NCBI GenBank assembly: GCA_027491155.1
Contig: JAIXWR010000022.1
Coordinates: 1-64,000, forward strand
From: Verrucomicrobiaceae bacterium
Lineage (GTDB): Bacteria; Verrucomicrobiota; Verrucomicrobiia; Verrucomicrobiales; Akkermansiaceae
Direction: 5' to 3'
DNA length: 64,000 nucleotides
This document shows, piece by piece, positions 53,207 through 61,823 of this stretch. Position numbers and translations under genes: made by a program. The first letter of the stretch is position 1, and each line of letters begins with the position of its first letter. The notes beneath the pieces are model-generated. The model was given only the letters and a program-made list of their open reading frames with translations. It had not been told where the DNA came from and did no database searches.

Positions 53207-54679
53207 ATGCCCGTCTTCCTCTCCATCGACCTCGGCGCCGGCAGCGGCCGCGTCATCGCCGGCATCACCGACCTGAAAACCCTCCGGCTCGAGGAGATCC
53301 ACCGCTTCGACAACCCCGGCACCGACCTACCCGGCGGCTCGTTCTGGAACATCGTCGGCCTCTACCGCGACATTGTCGAAGGCCTGCGCCGCTCGGTGGA
53401 CAAGTATGGCGACGAGATCGTGGCGATCGGCATCGACACCTGGGGCTGCGACTTCGGCCTGCTCGACTCCCGCGGCCGCCTCCTCGGCATGCCTCATCAG
53501 TACCGCGACGCCCGCCACGAGGGCATGCCCGCCGTGATGCATGCGAAGCTGAGCGAGGCCGAGATCTACTCGCTCACCGGCATCACCACCAACTTCTACA
53601 ATTCGTCCCTGCACCTGCTGGCCGAGGAACAGATCTCCTCCCCCGCCCTTGCCGCCGCGGACAAACTCCTCTTCATCCCCGACCTGCTCGCCTACTGGCT
53701 CTGCGGCGTTCAGGCGGTCGAGCGGACCATCGCCTCCACCTCCCAGCTCCTCGATGCCGGCACCGGCGACTGGGCCTGGGGCGTGATCGAGGCGCTCGGT
53801 TTGCCGCAGCGGATCTTCGGCAAGATCGTCGCCCCCGGCACCGTCCTCGGGCCGATCCGCAAGGAAGTCGCGCGGATGATCGGCAAGGAAGACATCCCCA
53901 TCGTCGCCAGCGCCTCCCACGACACCGCTTCCGCCGTGGCCGGCATCCCGATGGATGGCGACGACCCGCTGTGGCTCTCCTCCGGCACCTGGTCGATCAT
54001 GGGTCTGGAACGCAAGGATCCGATCCGCACGCCGGAAGCCTTTGCCGCCCGCTGCTGCAACGAGCTCGGTGCCGAGGACAGCGTCCGCTTCCTGAAGAAC
54101 ATCGCCGGCCTCTGGCTGATCCAGGAGTGCAAGCGCCAGTGGGCCCTCGACGGCGAGAACCTCTCCTATGGCGAAATGGCGAAGCTCGCCGAGGAGGCGG
54201 AGCCCTTCACCGCTTTCATCGATCCCGACGATCCGGTCTTCGCCTCGCCCGGCGAGATGCCGGAGAAGATCCGCGCCTTCTGCGAACGCACCGGACAGAA
54301 AGTTCCCGCCGACAAGGGCACCATCCTGCGCGTTGCCTCCGAATCCCTAGCCCTGAAATACCGCGTCGTTTACGAACGCTTCTGCGCCCTCTCCGGCAAG
54401 CGCTTCGAACGCCTCCACGCCGGCGGCGGCGGGATCCAGAACGCCTTCCTCGCCCAGGCCACCGCGAACGCGCTCGGCATCGAGGTCGTCGCCGGCCCGA
54501 TCGAAGCCACCTCCTGCGGCAACCTCATCGTCCAGATGATCGCCACCGGCCACGTCGCCGACCTCGCCGCCGGCCGACGCTTGATCCGGGACTCCTTCGA
54601 CTTCCAGACATACACGCCGCAGGACCCCGACCACTGGCTCCCGGCCTACGAGCGATTCAAAACCTTCATTGTCAGTTGA
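53207..54679 (+). CDS. rhaB: L-rhamnulokinase
   Basis: 490 aa from ATG 53207, the length of E. coli RhaB. FGGY-family sugar kinase: N-terminal ATPase motif SIDLGAGSGRVIAG, GIDTWGCDFGLLD, PHQYRDARHEGMP, SHDTASAVAGIP, LSSGTWSIMGLE and HAGGGGIQNAFLAQATANAL near the C-terminus. Phosphorylates L-rhamnulose at C1 in the cytoplasm, giving the substrate of the divergent aldolase. It follows the regulator by 43 bp; the spacer contains a 12-bp direct repeat TCAGCATTTCAG at 53167 and 53182. Confidence 0.95.
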   Translation: MPVFLSIDLGAGSGRVIAGITDLKTLRLEEIHRFDNPGTDLPGGSFWNIVGLYRDIVEGLRRSVDKYGDEIVAIGIDTWGCDFGLLDSRGRLLGMPHQYRDARHEGMPAVMHAKLSEAEIYSLTGITTNFYNSSLHLLAEEQISSPALAAADKLLFIPDLLAYWLCGVQAVERTIASTSQLLDAGTGDWAWGVIEALGLPQRIFGKIVAPGTVLGPIRKEVARMIGKEDIPIVASASHDTASAVAGIPMDGDDPLWLSSGTWSIMGLERKDPIRTPEAFAARCCNELGAEDSVRFLKNIAGLWLIQECKRQWALDGENLSYGEMAKLAEEAEPFTAFIDPDDPVFASPGEMPEKIRAFCERTGQKVPADKGTILRVASESLALKYRVVYERFCALSGKRFERLHAGGGGIQNAFLAQATANALGIEVVAGPIEATSCGNLIVQMIATGHVADLAAGRRLIRDSFDFQTYTPQDPDHWLPAYERFKTFIVS

Positions 54680-54715
54680 GCCATTTCGGCCCGCAACCTG
54701 CATCCCGCCCTCCCC

Positions 54716-55765
54716 ATGATCGACCCCGAACGCATCTTTGAAATGGACTTCCTCCGCGCGACGGAGGGAGCCGCCATCGTCGCCCACCGCTGGATGGGCC
54801 GCGGCGAGAAGGAAGCCGCCGACGCCGCCGCCTGCGACGCCATCCGCGGCATGTTCGACCTGATGGACATGCGCGGCGAGGTCGTCATCGGCGAGGGCAT
54901 CAAGGACGAGGCCCCCGGTATCTTCAAAGGCGAGAAGGTCGGCACCTGGGCCGAGGGCTCGCCGCAGTTCCACATCGCGCTCGATCCCGTCGACGGCACC
55001 ACCAACGTCTCGAAGGGCATGGCGAACTCCGTCTCCTGCATCGCCGCCGCCATTCCCGTCGATGGCGAGGCCAACGCGCTGGAAGACATCCCCGCCTTCT
55101 ACCTCGAGAAGCTTGCCTATCCCGAGAAGGTCCGCCGCGCCTTCATGGCGGATCCGAAACTGCCGATCAGCGTCGAGGCCCCGACCGAGGAAGTGATCAA
55201 GATCACTGCGAAGATCCTCGAGAAGGACATCCGGGACATCGTGGTCATGGTCCTCGACCGCGACCGGAACCAACCCTACATCGACGCCGTCCGCCGCAGC
55301 GGTGCCAAGCTGCGGATGATCTCCGACGGCGACATCGCCGCCGCCATCGCGCCCGCTCTCCCTGAAAGCAACGTCGACCTCTACATCGGCATCGGCGGTG
55401 CGCCCGAAGGCGTCCTTTCCGCGGCCGGCCTGCGCTGCCTCGGCGGCGGCCTCCAGGCGAAGATCTGGCCGAAGGACAGCCTCGAGAAGCGCGTGCTGAT
55501 TGCCGAAGGCTTCGGCCACCTGCTCGACCGGGTCTATCTTTCCCGCGATCTCGCCAAGGGCGACCGCATCCTGTTCAGCGCCACCGGCATCTCCGACAGC
55601 CCGCTGCTGCGCGGCGTCGAGGTCAACGGCAGCATCGCCCGCACCCACTCGGTGCTGATGCGGGTCAAGAGCCGCACCGTCCGCTCAATCAAGGCCGCCC
55701 ACGACCTCTCCGCCAAGACCTTCCGCCTCCGATCCACGAACGCGGAAGTGCTGCTGCTCGACTGA
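54716..55765 (+). CDS. glpX: class II fructose-1,6-bisphosphatase
   Basis: 349 aa. Metal-dependent phosphatase signatures: RGEVVIGEGIKDEAP (Glu60) and LDPVDGTTN (Asp90, Asp93), with GIGGAPEGVLSAAGLRCLGG in the substrate-binding part. Hydrolyses fructose-1,6-bisphosphate to fructose-6-phosphate in gluconeogenesis. It follows rhaB by 36 bp on the same strand and probably shares its transcript, which fits growth on rhamnose, where DHAP must be converted back to hexose phosphates. Confidence 0.96.
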   Translation: MIDPERIFEMDFLRATEGAAIVAHRWMGRGEKEAADAAACDAIRGMFDLMDMRGEVVIGEGIKDEAPGIFKGEKVGTWAEGSPQFHIALDPVDGTTNVSKGMANSVSCIAAAIPVDGEANALEDIPAFYLEKLAYPEKVRRAFMADPKLPISVEAPTEEVIKITAKILEKDIRDIVVMVLDRDRNQPYIDAVRRSGAKLRMISDGDIAAAIAPALPESNVDLYIGIGGAPEGVLSAAGLRCLGGGLQAKIWPKDSLEKRVLIAEGFGHLLDRVYLSRDLAKGDRILFSATGISDSPLLRGVEVNGSIARTHSVLMRVKSRTVRSIKAAHDLSAKTFRLRSTNAEVLLLD

Positions 55766-55849
55766 TCGACCGGACGACTGCGGTCGTTGATGAGAATCGC
55801 CACAACCGCTTAGAAGGACCCGGTCCGCGTCACGGGTGGTCAGGAACGC

Positions 55850-55879
55850 AAACACCCGCGGCGTCGGCCGCAGGTGTTT
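55850..55879. terminator. bidirectional terminator between glpX and the fasciclin gene
   Basis: 13-bp arms AAACACCCGCGGC / GCCGCAGGTGTTT (one mismatch) around a 4-nt GTCG loop. The outer A/T bases give a short T run on either strand, suiting the convergent genes. Confidence 0.65.
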
Positions 55880-55902
55880 CGGGGAGGGAGAGGCGCGACC
55901 GC

Positions 55903-56463
55903 TCAGTGATCGAGGCCGGCAAAATCCTCGAGCGACTCGGGAACCAGCACGGTGCCGATGCTGTGCATCACGCCGTTGCTGGCCGTCACGTCGGCACTGA
56001 ACACCTTCGACCCGTCGATCTTGATCTCGGTGCCATCGACATCGACCCCGATCTTCTCGGCGTTCATTGTTTTCATCTCGCCCTGCTTCAGGTCGGATGC
56101 GAGCACCTTGCCGGCGACCACGTGGTAGAGGAGCAGCGAACGAAGCTTCTCCTTGTTCTCAGGAAGCAACAGCTTGGCAAGAGTTCCTTCCGGCAGCTTG
56201 CCGAAGGCGTCATCGGTGGGGGCGAAGATGGTGTATTCGCCTTTCGTGCCGAGCGTGCCGTCGAGTCCCGCGGCAACCAGGGCCTTGGACAGGATCGAGA
56301 ACGTCTTGCTATCCCGGATCACCGCGGTGAGCGAGCCGGTTTCGACCACGGCCCTTTCCTCGGTCTTGGCTTTGTCGGCGGCCGCTTCCTCGGAAAAGGC
56401 ATGCGGGGCGAATGCGGCGAGCGTGACCAGCAGCGCGGCATGAATGGTGTGTTTGTTTTTCAT
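55903..56463 (-). CDS. secreted fasciclin (FAS1) domain protein
   Basis: 186 aa from ATG 56463, which gives signal peptide KNKHTIHAALLVTLAAFAPH and cleavage after HAFS; the frame extends 23 codons upstream without signal character. A single FAS1 domain with H1 motif YTIFAPTDDAFGKLP and H2 region LLYHVVAGKVLASDL, ending NGVMHSIGTVLVPES. FAS1 proteins mediate adhesion or protein interaction at the cell surface. It converges with glpX and is divergent from the CsbD cluster. Confidence 0.93.
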   Translation of the reverse strand: MKNKHTIHAALLVTLAAFAPHAFSEEAAADKAKTEERAVVETGSLTAVIRDSKTFSILSKALVAAGLDGTLGTKGEYTIFAPTDDAFGKLPEGTLAKLLLPENKEKLRSLLLYHVVAGKVLASDLKQGEMKTMNAEKIGVDVDGTEIKIDGSKVFSADVTASNGVMHSIGTVLVPESLEDFAGLDH

Positions 56464-56886
56464 CGGTTTCGGATCGTTTGCCGGGAATGCCGGCGGTTCT
56501 TGTCGGGGGGAGAAGCAGACGGGGCCGCGCAATGCCTCGGGGCCTGGTGGCGGACCGTGGTTTGGTTGGCAGCTTGATCCTGCCTCCCCAGCACCATGCC
56601 TTCCGCGGTCCCGCCGCTCAATGGGGTGTATGCCTACCGGCTCCTTGCCGCCCCGATGGACATACCGCGGAGACGCTTCCCCCGGGAATCCGGGTCCCGT
56701 TCATGCGTCCGTCACCGCCTTGCCCGACGCTCTACCGCCGGCGTGAAGCGAGTCGAATCCCGGCGGGATCCACGTGGGGAATCACCCCATAGGAATGCAC
56801 TCCGTGATGACCGAATCTACCCATGCCCTCCATCCGCGGCATCGCGGTGAATCGGGGCACTCCAACCAACACGAAACCGAAAGACC
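56464..56886. other. 423-bp divergent intergenic region
   Basis: Between the fasciclin gene and csbD. Open frames here are short and without family sequence. No clear promoter or operator was found, although both flanking genes need one here. A purine-rich GAAAGA lies just before the csbD start. Confidence 0.5.
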
Positions 56887-57087
56887 ATGAACTCACTCGA
56901 AATCAAAGGCGACTGGAACATCGCCAAGGCCAAGCTGAAGCAAAAGTGGGCCAAGCTCACCGACGACGACCTGGACTACGTCGCAGGCAAGCAGGACGAG
57001 CTGCTCGGCCGCATCCAGAAGCGCACCGGCGAAACCCGTGAAGCCGTGGAGAAGGCCGTCAAGGCTTCCTGCGACCGTTGCTGTTAG
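56887..57087 (+). CDS. CsbD-family stress protein
   Basis: 66 aa. The whole CsbD domain is present: EIKGDWNIAKAKLKQKWAKL, then LDYVAGKQDELLGRIQKRTG. CsbD proteins are small general-stress proteins of unknown mechanism. The C-terminus ends SCDRCC; three cysteines there are unusual for this family as I know it and might bind metal or form disulfides. First gene of a plus-strand series of small envelope and stress genes. Confidence 0.93.
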   Translation: MNSLEIKGDWNIAKAKLKQKWAKLTDDDLDYVAGKQDELLGRIQKRTGETREAVEKAVKASCDRCC

Positions 57088-57120
57088 TGACCGGCTGCCA
57101 TCCCAACACCACCGAATGCC

Positions 57121-57426
57121 ATGAAACCTACCATGAACGTTCTCCTCTCCCTCACCGTGTTCCTCCTCCTGCCGGGTTGTGACCGGCAGAAGAGTCTCAT
57201 CGAGGAAGAGAAGGAGGCCACCAAAGATGCGATCGACGTCCGCAAGGAACAGGTCGACACCGCCGCCAAGCAGGCACAGGAGCGGAACGAGACAGCCGCG
57301 AAGATCGACAAGGCCAGGATCGAGGCCAACCAGGACTCGATGAAAGCCCAGCTCGATGCCGACAAGAAGAAGGCCGACGCCGACGCCAAAGCGGCCAAGG
57401 CGAAAGTGGACGCCGAGAACGAATGA
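57121..57426 (+). CDS. small coiled-coil lipoprotein
   Basis: 101 aa. Signal peptide with lipobox LLPGC (Cys20), then an entirely charged helical region with heptad-like Ala, Lys and Glu (e.g. KADADAKAAKAKVDAE), predicting a periplasmic coiled coil like Lpp-type or YgdI-like spacer proteins. It lies 33 bp after csbD, same strand. ATG 57133 is an alternative start. Confidence 0.85.
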   Translation: MKPTMNVLLSLTVFLLLPGCDRQKSLIEEEKEATKDAIDVRKEQVDTAAKQAQERNETAAKIDKARIEANQDSMKAQLDADKKKADADAKAAKAKVDAENE

Positions 57427-57515
57427 CCGTCGGCAAGGCGAATCCCCCTGAGGCCGGGCGGCTTGTCGGCCGCCCGGCCGCGGTCCCTCGCCAGCCGTCT
57501 CCAACCACCATCCCG

Positions 57516-58004
57516 ATGAAACTTCCCATCTTCCCCCTGCTCTCCGCCATCGCTCTCGCGGTCGCCATGACCTTCGGCTCGTGCATGGTGCCGACGGACG
57601 GCTATCACGGATCCTCGACCACCATCACCACCTACCAGCCCGGGAGCAGAATTGCTTCCCTCCCGGGCGGTTACCGGACCGAGACCATCTCCGGAATCTC
57701 CTACTACTACCACGATGGTTATTACTACCGCTCCGACTCCGGCGGCTACGTGGTCGTGGAGCCACCCCGCACGAGCCGCTACTACGGCGACTACGATCGC
57801 CACCACCACGCCCGGCATCGTGACCGGGCGGAACAGCAGGACTACCGCCGACAGGGCGGTTCGCAAACCGGGGAAGTCCGCACCGTCACCCGCCTCCCCG
57901 ACGGCTACCGGACAATCAACCGCGACGGCATTCAATACTACCAAGCCGGTGATCGATACTACCGCCGCGAGGGCGGCGGCTACGTGATGGTCGACTGGCC
58001 GTGA
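57516..58004 (+). CDS. Tyr/Gly-rich lipoprotein (DUF6515-like)
   Basis: 162 aa from ATG 57516. Signal peptide with lipobox FGSC (Cys23). The mature part has two similar Tyr-rich modules: LPGGYRTETISGISYYYHDG and LPDGYRTINRDGIQYYQAGD, each followed by a Y/R/G stretch (YYYRSDSGGYVVV; RYYRREGGGYVMV). This resembles DUF6515 envelope proteins. Function unknown; the paired modules indicate internal duplication. It lies between the coiled-coil lipoprotein and the kinase cluster. Confidence 0.82.
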   Translation: MKLPIFPLLSAIALAVAMTFGSCMVPTDGYHGSSTTITTYQPGSRIASLPGGYRTETISGISYYYHDGYYYRSDSGGYVVVEPPRTSRYYGDYDRHHHARHRDRAEQQDYRRQGGSQTGEVRTVTRLPDGYRTINRDGIQYYQAGDRYYRREGGGYVMVDWP

Positions 58005-58092
58005 TGCAGCCCTTCTCCGCATGATATGACAACCCCCTATCCCAGCAATCCCCGCCGTGAGCATCAGCCTTACCCCACACAGCCCCCCGGTC

Positions 58093-58323
58093 ATGATCGT
58101 TCCGCTGGTCAGCCGCAATATGGTCCGGGCCAAGACCCTCGAGCACGCCCGCCGGGCCGGCCGCGCGCCACACCAGATCCGGCAATCCGACTACGAACGG
58201 GCGAAGCGCGAACTGACCGGCGAGTCGGACCCCGACCGCCAGGAAGCGATCTTCACCTTTTCCGACAATCTCCGCATCGGGCCGGAAGCGGAAGACCCGG
58301 GGACCGCCCGACGGCGGGCGTGA
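58093..58323 (+). CDS. small conserved-looking protein, unknown
   Basis: 76 aa from ATG 58093 (GTG 58057 possible). Basic helical core HARRAGRAPHQIRQSDYERA followed by KRELTGESDPDRQEA, with size and style of small DUF2934-like helical proteins, though I cannot assign it. It sits in the stress cluster 103 bp before the histidine kinase. Confidence 0.55.
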   Translation: MIVPLVSRNMVRAKTLEHARRAGRAPHQIRQSDYERAKRELTGESDPDRQEAIFTFSDNLRIGPEAEDPGTARRRA

Positions 58324-58426
58324 ACGGATCTTCTCGTGACCCCAGAATCGAATCGCCATCCGGAACTTGCCGTCCCATGGTGGCGATTGCCGGCGGATCG
58401 CTGACATCACCCGCCGGCCCTGATTC

Positions 58427-59587
58427 ATGAGATCCCCCTCCCCAACCTTGCGAGGCTACCGGTCGGCCCTGCGGCAGCACTTGGATGACAACCCGGCACG
58501 CGAGCAAGACGCCGCGGCTTGCCTCGGCGCCCGCGCCGCCAAGCTCGGCCTCGGTGCCTCCGACCTCGTTCGGATCCACGAGGCCTCGGTGATCGCGCTC
58601 GGATCGGAAGCCCCGGGCCGCGACGCCGCCAAGAACACCCGGCGCGCCAAGCGCTTCCTCGCCCTCGCGATGGCAGCGCTCAAGCCACCCGCCGTGAAAC
58701 ACTCCGGGAGCGAGACCAGGCTGAAGGCGACCATCGGATCCCTCCGCCAGCGCGCAGGGGAACTCGCGGCGCGCAATGCCGGACTGAGGGGGGAGATCCG
58801 CCATCACCGGTCGGTCGAAAAAGAAATGAAGGCGGCAGCGATCCGCTCGGGCCGACTCCTCGACGAATCCCGTCGCGAGCAAGAATCGCTCCGGCTTCTT
58901 TCCCGCAAACTGCTCTCCTCCCAGGAGGAGGAGCGCAAGCGGATCAGCCGCGATCTCCACGACGTGATCGCCCAGGCCCTGACCGGCATCAACCTCCGCC
59001 TCGCCGGCATCAACCTCCAAACCACCGCCGACGCGAAGAAGCTGCTCCGGAAGATCGTCATCGCCCAAAAGCTCCTCGAGAAGTCGATGGAGGCGGTCCA
59101 CCGCTTTGCCGTGGACTTGCGCCCGTCGGTGCTCGACGACCTGGGACTGATCCCAGCGCTCAACTCGCACCTGAGGCATTTCTCCGATGAGTGCGGCATC
59201 ATCGTGAACTTCACGGCGACACCGGCGGTCGAGCAACTCGACAGCGCCAGCCGTACCGCCCTCTACCGGATCGTGCAGGAGGCGATGGTCAACATTGCCC
59301 GCCATTCCGCAGCCCGCCGGGCGATCGTGAGGATCTCCGGGCACCAGCGGTCGATCCGCCTCGAGGTCATCGACAACGGCAAAGGCTTCCGGACCGGAAA
59401 GCCCGCCGCCGCGGGAGGTCCGCCACGTCTCGGACTTCTCGGCATGAAGGAGCGCGTGGAGATGGTCGGCGGCACCTTTCAAATCCAATCCAAGCCCGGC
59501 AAAGGAACCTCGATTCAAGTCGAGGTCCCGCGGCCGGTGGAACCGGCCCACCCGAACCAAGGCTCCCATCCGACCCGCCACCGATGA
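58427..59587 (+). CDS. soluble sensor histidine kinase (HisKA_3)
   Basis: 386 aa without membrane segments. The N-terminal about 85 residues form a helical domain (REQDAAACLGARAAKLGLG; LVRIHEASVIAL) resembling the RsbU N-terminal interaction domain. A long coiled coil leads to the phosphoacceptor box RKRISRDLHDVIAQALTGIN with His178. The HATPase domain has IVQEAMVNIARHS, VIDNGKGF and LGLLGMKERVEMVGG. The C-terminus overlaps the response regulator start by 4 bp (ATGA). A cytosolic stress-input kinase is suggested by the N-terminal domain and neighbours. Confidence 0.92.
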   Translation: MRSPSPTLRGYRSALRQHLDDNPAREQDAAACLGARAAKLGLGASDLVRIHEASVIALGSEAPGRDAAKNTRRAKRFLALAMAALKPPAVKHSGSETRLKATIGSLRQRAGELAARNAGLRGEIRHHRSVEKEMKAAAIRSGRLLDESRREQESLRLLSRKLLSSQEEERKRISRDLHDVIAQALTGINLRLAGINLQTTADAKKLLRKIVIAQKLLEKSMEAVHRFAVDLRPSVLDDLGLIPALNSHLRHFSDECGIIVNFTATPAVEQLDSASRTALYRIVQEAMVNIARHSAARRAIVRISGHQRSIRLEVIDNGKGFRTGKPAAAGGPPRLGLLGMKERVEMVGGTFQIQSKPGKGTSIQVEVPRPVEPAHPNQGSHPTRHR

Positions 59588-60336
59588 AACCCATCGCCGT
59601 CCTCCTCGTCGAAGACCACACCATTGTCCGCGAAGGGCTGCGCGCCCTGCTGGAAATGGAGACCGATATCGAGGTGGCCGGCGAGGCCTGCAACGGACGG
59701 GAGGCGGTCCGCGAGGCGCTGCGCCTGCAGCCCGATGTCATCGTCATGGACCTCGCGATGCCCGAACTCAACGGCCTGGAAGGCACCCGGCAGATCCTCG
59801 CGTCCCGACCCCGCACCAGGATTGTCATCCTTTCGGCCCACTGCGACGACTCCTACGTCGAGCAGGCGATGGCGCTCGGCGCCTCGGGATACCTCGTCAA
59901 GCAATCGTCCGCCCATATACTGGCGTCCGCGATCCGGACCGCCCACCGCGGAGGCACCTGCTACAGCCCTTCCATCGCCCGGCGGATCAAGGCACTTCGG
60001 CAACATTCCGGCAGATCTCCCCGCCGCACGACGGAGCCGGACGCCATTCACCTCACGCCTCGGGAGCGGGAGGTCCTGCAACTCGTCGCCGAAGGAAAGC
60101 CTAACAAGGAGACGGCCGGAACCCTCCGCATCAGCATCAAGACCGTGGAGAAGCACCGGCAAAGCCTGATGGACAAACTCGCCATCCACGACACCGCCGG
60201 CCTGACCCGCTATGCGATCGAGATCGGAGTGATCGAAAGCAGCATCCAGGGCACCACTCTCCCACCGGCAAGCGGCCGCCGCCGCGGCAAAGCGGTAGGG
60301 TTACACCCCATCGCGAAACCGGACCGCCGCGGCTAG
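59584..60336 (+). CDS. response regulator, NarL/FixJ family
   Basis: 250 aa. Receiver with acidic pair LLVEDHT, phosphoacceptor Asp56 in VIVMDLAMP and Lys in YLVKQSS. The LuxR-type HTH is HLTPREREVLQLVAEGKPNK followed by ISIKTVEKHRQSL. A 30-residue basic tail (GRRRGKAVGLHPIAKPDRRG) extends past the usual end. It overlaps the kinase by 4 bp. Likely targets are the flanking small stress genes. Confidence 0.94.
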   Translation: MKPIAVLLVEDHTIVREGLRALLEMETDIEVAGEACNGREAVREALRLQPDVIVMDLAMPELNGLEGTRQILASRPRTRIVILSAHCDDSYVEQAMALGASGYLVKQSSAHILASAIRTAHRGGTCYSPSIARRIKALRQHSGRSPRRTTEPDAIHLTPREREVLQLVAEGKPNKETAGTLRISIKTVEKHRQSLMDKLAIHDTAGLTRYAIEIGVIESSIQGTTLPPASGRRRGKAVGLHPIAKPDRRG

Positions 60337-60425
60337 GTTGATCTTCTGGAGACCGGCGGGACGAGGCGCTCGAAGCGACCCACCCCCGCCGGAGCTCTCC
60401 GGAAAACCCTCAACCTCCCACCGCC

Positions 60426-60578
60426 ATGTTATACTACGCCATTGTCTTCCTGGTCATCGCCCTGATCGCCGGCTGGCTGGGCTTCGGTTCCCTCGCCGGA
60501 ACCGCCGCCATGATCGCCAAGATCTGCGTCCTCGTCTTCCTGGTGCTCGCCGTTCTGGCGTTCCTGAGGACCGCCTGA
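60426..60578 (+). CDS. DUF1328 small membrane protein
   Basis: 50 aa: MLYYAIVFLVIALIAGWLGF, then GSLAGTAAMIAKICVLVFLV and AFLRTA. Two membrane helices and the family's GFGSLAGTAAxIAK centre, typical of DUF1328/YtjA-type stress-induced proteins. It is 89 bp after the response regulator on the same strand. Confidence 0.9.
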   Translation: MLYYAIVFLVIALIAGWLGFGSLAGTAAMIAKICVLVFLVLAVLAFLRTA

Positions 60579-60734
60579 AGGCCGGCTGCCTCTTGCCTGG
60601 CCGCATCCGGTCACGCCGAATCCCCCCCCGATAACCCTGACGGCGGCCTGTCGAAAGCCAGGCTGTCGCTCAGCGTACGGGGGAAGCGGGCGTCTGCGTT
60701 TGACTCGGCGTCCGGCGGCGGCAAGCGTCGGGCC

Positions 60735-61820
60735 CTGCTCCTCTACCTCCACATCCCCTTCTGCCACCGGGTCTGCCCGTACTGCTCGTTCTACAAGCAC
60801 ACCCCGGGCGACACGCCGATCGGCTTGTTCATCGACGCCCTGTTAGAAGAAGCCCGCCAGCGCATCGCCAGCCTCCCGGAGAAGCCCCGCACCCTTTATC
60901 TCGGCGGCGGCACGCCTTCGATGCTCTCGCCCACCCATCTCCGGAAGCTCCTCGGCGGGCTGGGTGAAATCCTCGACCTCACCTCGCTCGACGAGGTCAC
61001 GCTGGAAGCCAACCCCGCCACCTTCGACGTCGCCAAAGCCCGGCTGTTCCGCGAACTCGGCGTGACCCGCGTCTCGCTCGGCATCCAGTCCTTCGCCCCG
61101 CACGTCCTCGAAACCCTCGGCCGCGAGCACGACCCCGCCCAGGCCGCGGAGTCGGTCCGCACCCTGCGCGAGGCCGGGATGCCCGCGGTGAACATCGACC
61201 TGATGTTCTCCATCCCCGGGCTCACCCACGACGACTGGCGTCGAACCCTGGAAACCGCGATCTCCCTGCAGCCCGACCACATTTCGGCCTACAATCTCAC
61301 CTACGAGGAAGACACCGCCTTCTTCGAGGGCCTCAAGCGCGGCGATCTCGACGCCGACGAGGACCGCGACGCCTCGCAGTTCCACCTCGCCCACGATCTA
61401 CTAACAGCCGCCGGCTTCGAGCACTACGAAACCTCGAACTACGCCCGTCCCGGTTACCGTTCCACCCACAACCGCGGCTACTGGCACGGCGAGGACTATC
61501 TCGGCCTCGGCCCCTCTGCCGTCTCGACCATTGGAGGAACCCGCACGAAGAACATCCCCGACACCGCCGCCTACGTCCGCATGGTGAATTCGCTCGGGCA
61601 TGCCATCTCCGAAAGCGAATCGCTCGACGCCGCCCAGCGCCGCCTCGAACGCATCGCGCTGATGCTCCGCACCGACGAAGGCGTGCCGCTCGATCTTCTC
61701 GATCCCGCCGCCGTCACCCGCCTCCAAGACCTCGGCCTCGCCGAAACCCGCGGCTCGAACCTCGCCCTCACCCTCGCCGGCTCCGCTCTCGTCGACCCCA
61801 TCGCCGCCGAGCTCGCGTGA
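60735..61820 (+). CDS. hemW: HemW-like radical SAM protein (coproporphyrinogen III oxidase-like), probable CTG start
   Basis: 361 aa if started at CTG 60735. The radical SAM cluster motif CHRVCPYC is encoded at 60762-60785, upstream of the first TTG (60825), so a start at 60825 would remove the catalytic site. An in-frame TGA lies at 60702, and no ATG, GTG or TTG occurs between it and the motif; CTG 60735 gives MLLYLHIPFC, matching HemW N-termini. Other family blocks: LYLGGGTPSML, VSLGIQSFAPHVLETLGREH, DLMFSIPGLT, HNRGYWHGEDYLGLGPSAVS and a short HemN C-terminal domain. HemW is a heme chaperone rather than the oxidase. An upstream frameshift is the alternative explanation. Confidence 0.9.
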   Translation: MLLYLHIPFCHRVCPYCSFYKHTPGDTPIGLFIDALLEEARQRIASLPEKPRTLYLGGGTPSMLSPTHLRKLLGGLGEILDLTSLDEVTLEANPATFDVAKARLFRELGVTRVSLGIQSFAPHVLETLGREHDPAQAAESVRTLREAGMPAVNIDLMFSIPGLTHDDWRRTLETAISLQPDHISAYNLTYEEDTAFFEGLKRGDLDADEDRDASQFHLAHDLLTAAGFEHYETSNYARPGYRSTHNRGYWHGEDYLGLGPSAVSTIGGTRTKNIPDTAAYVRMVNSLGHAISESESLDAAQRRLERIALMLRTDEGVPLDLLDPAAVTRLQDLGLAETRGSNLALTLAGSALVDPIAAELA

Positions 61821-61823
61821 CCT

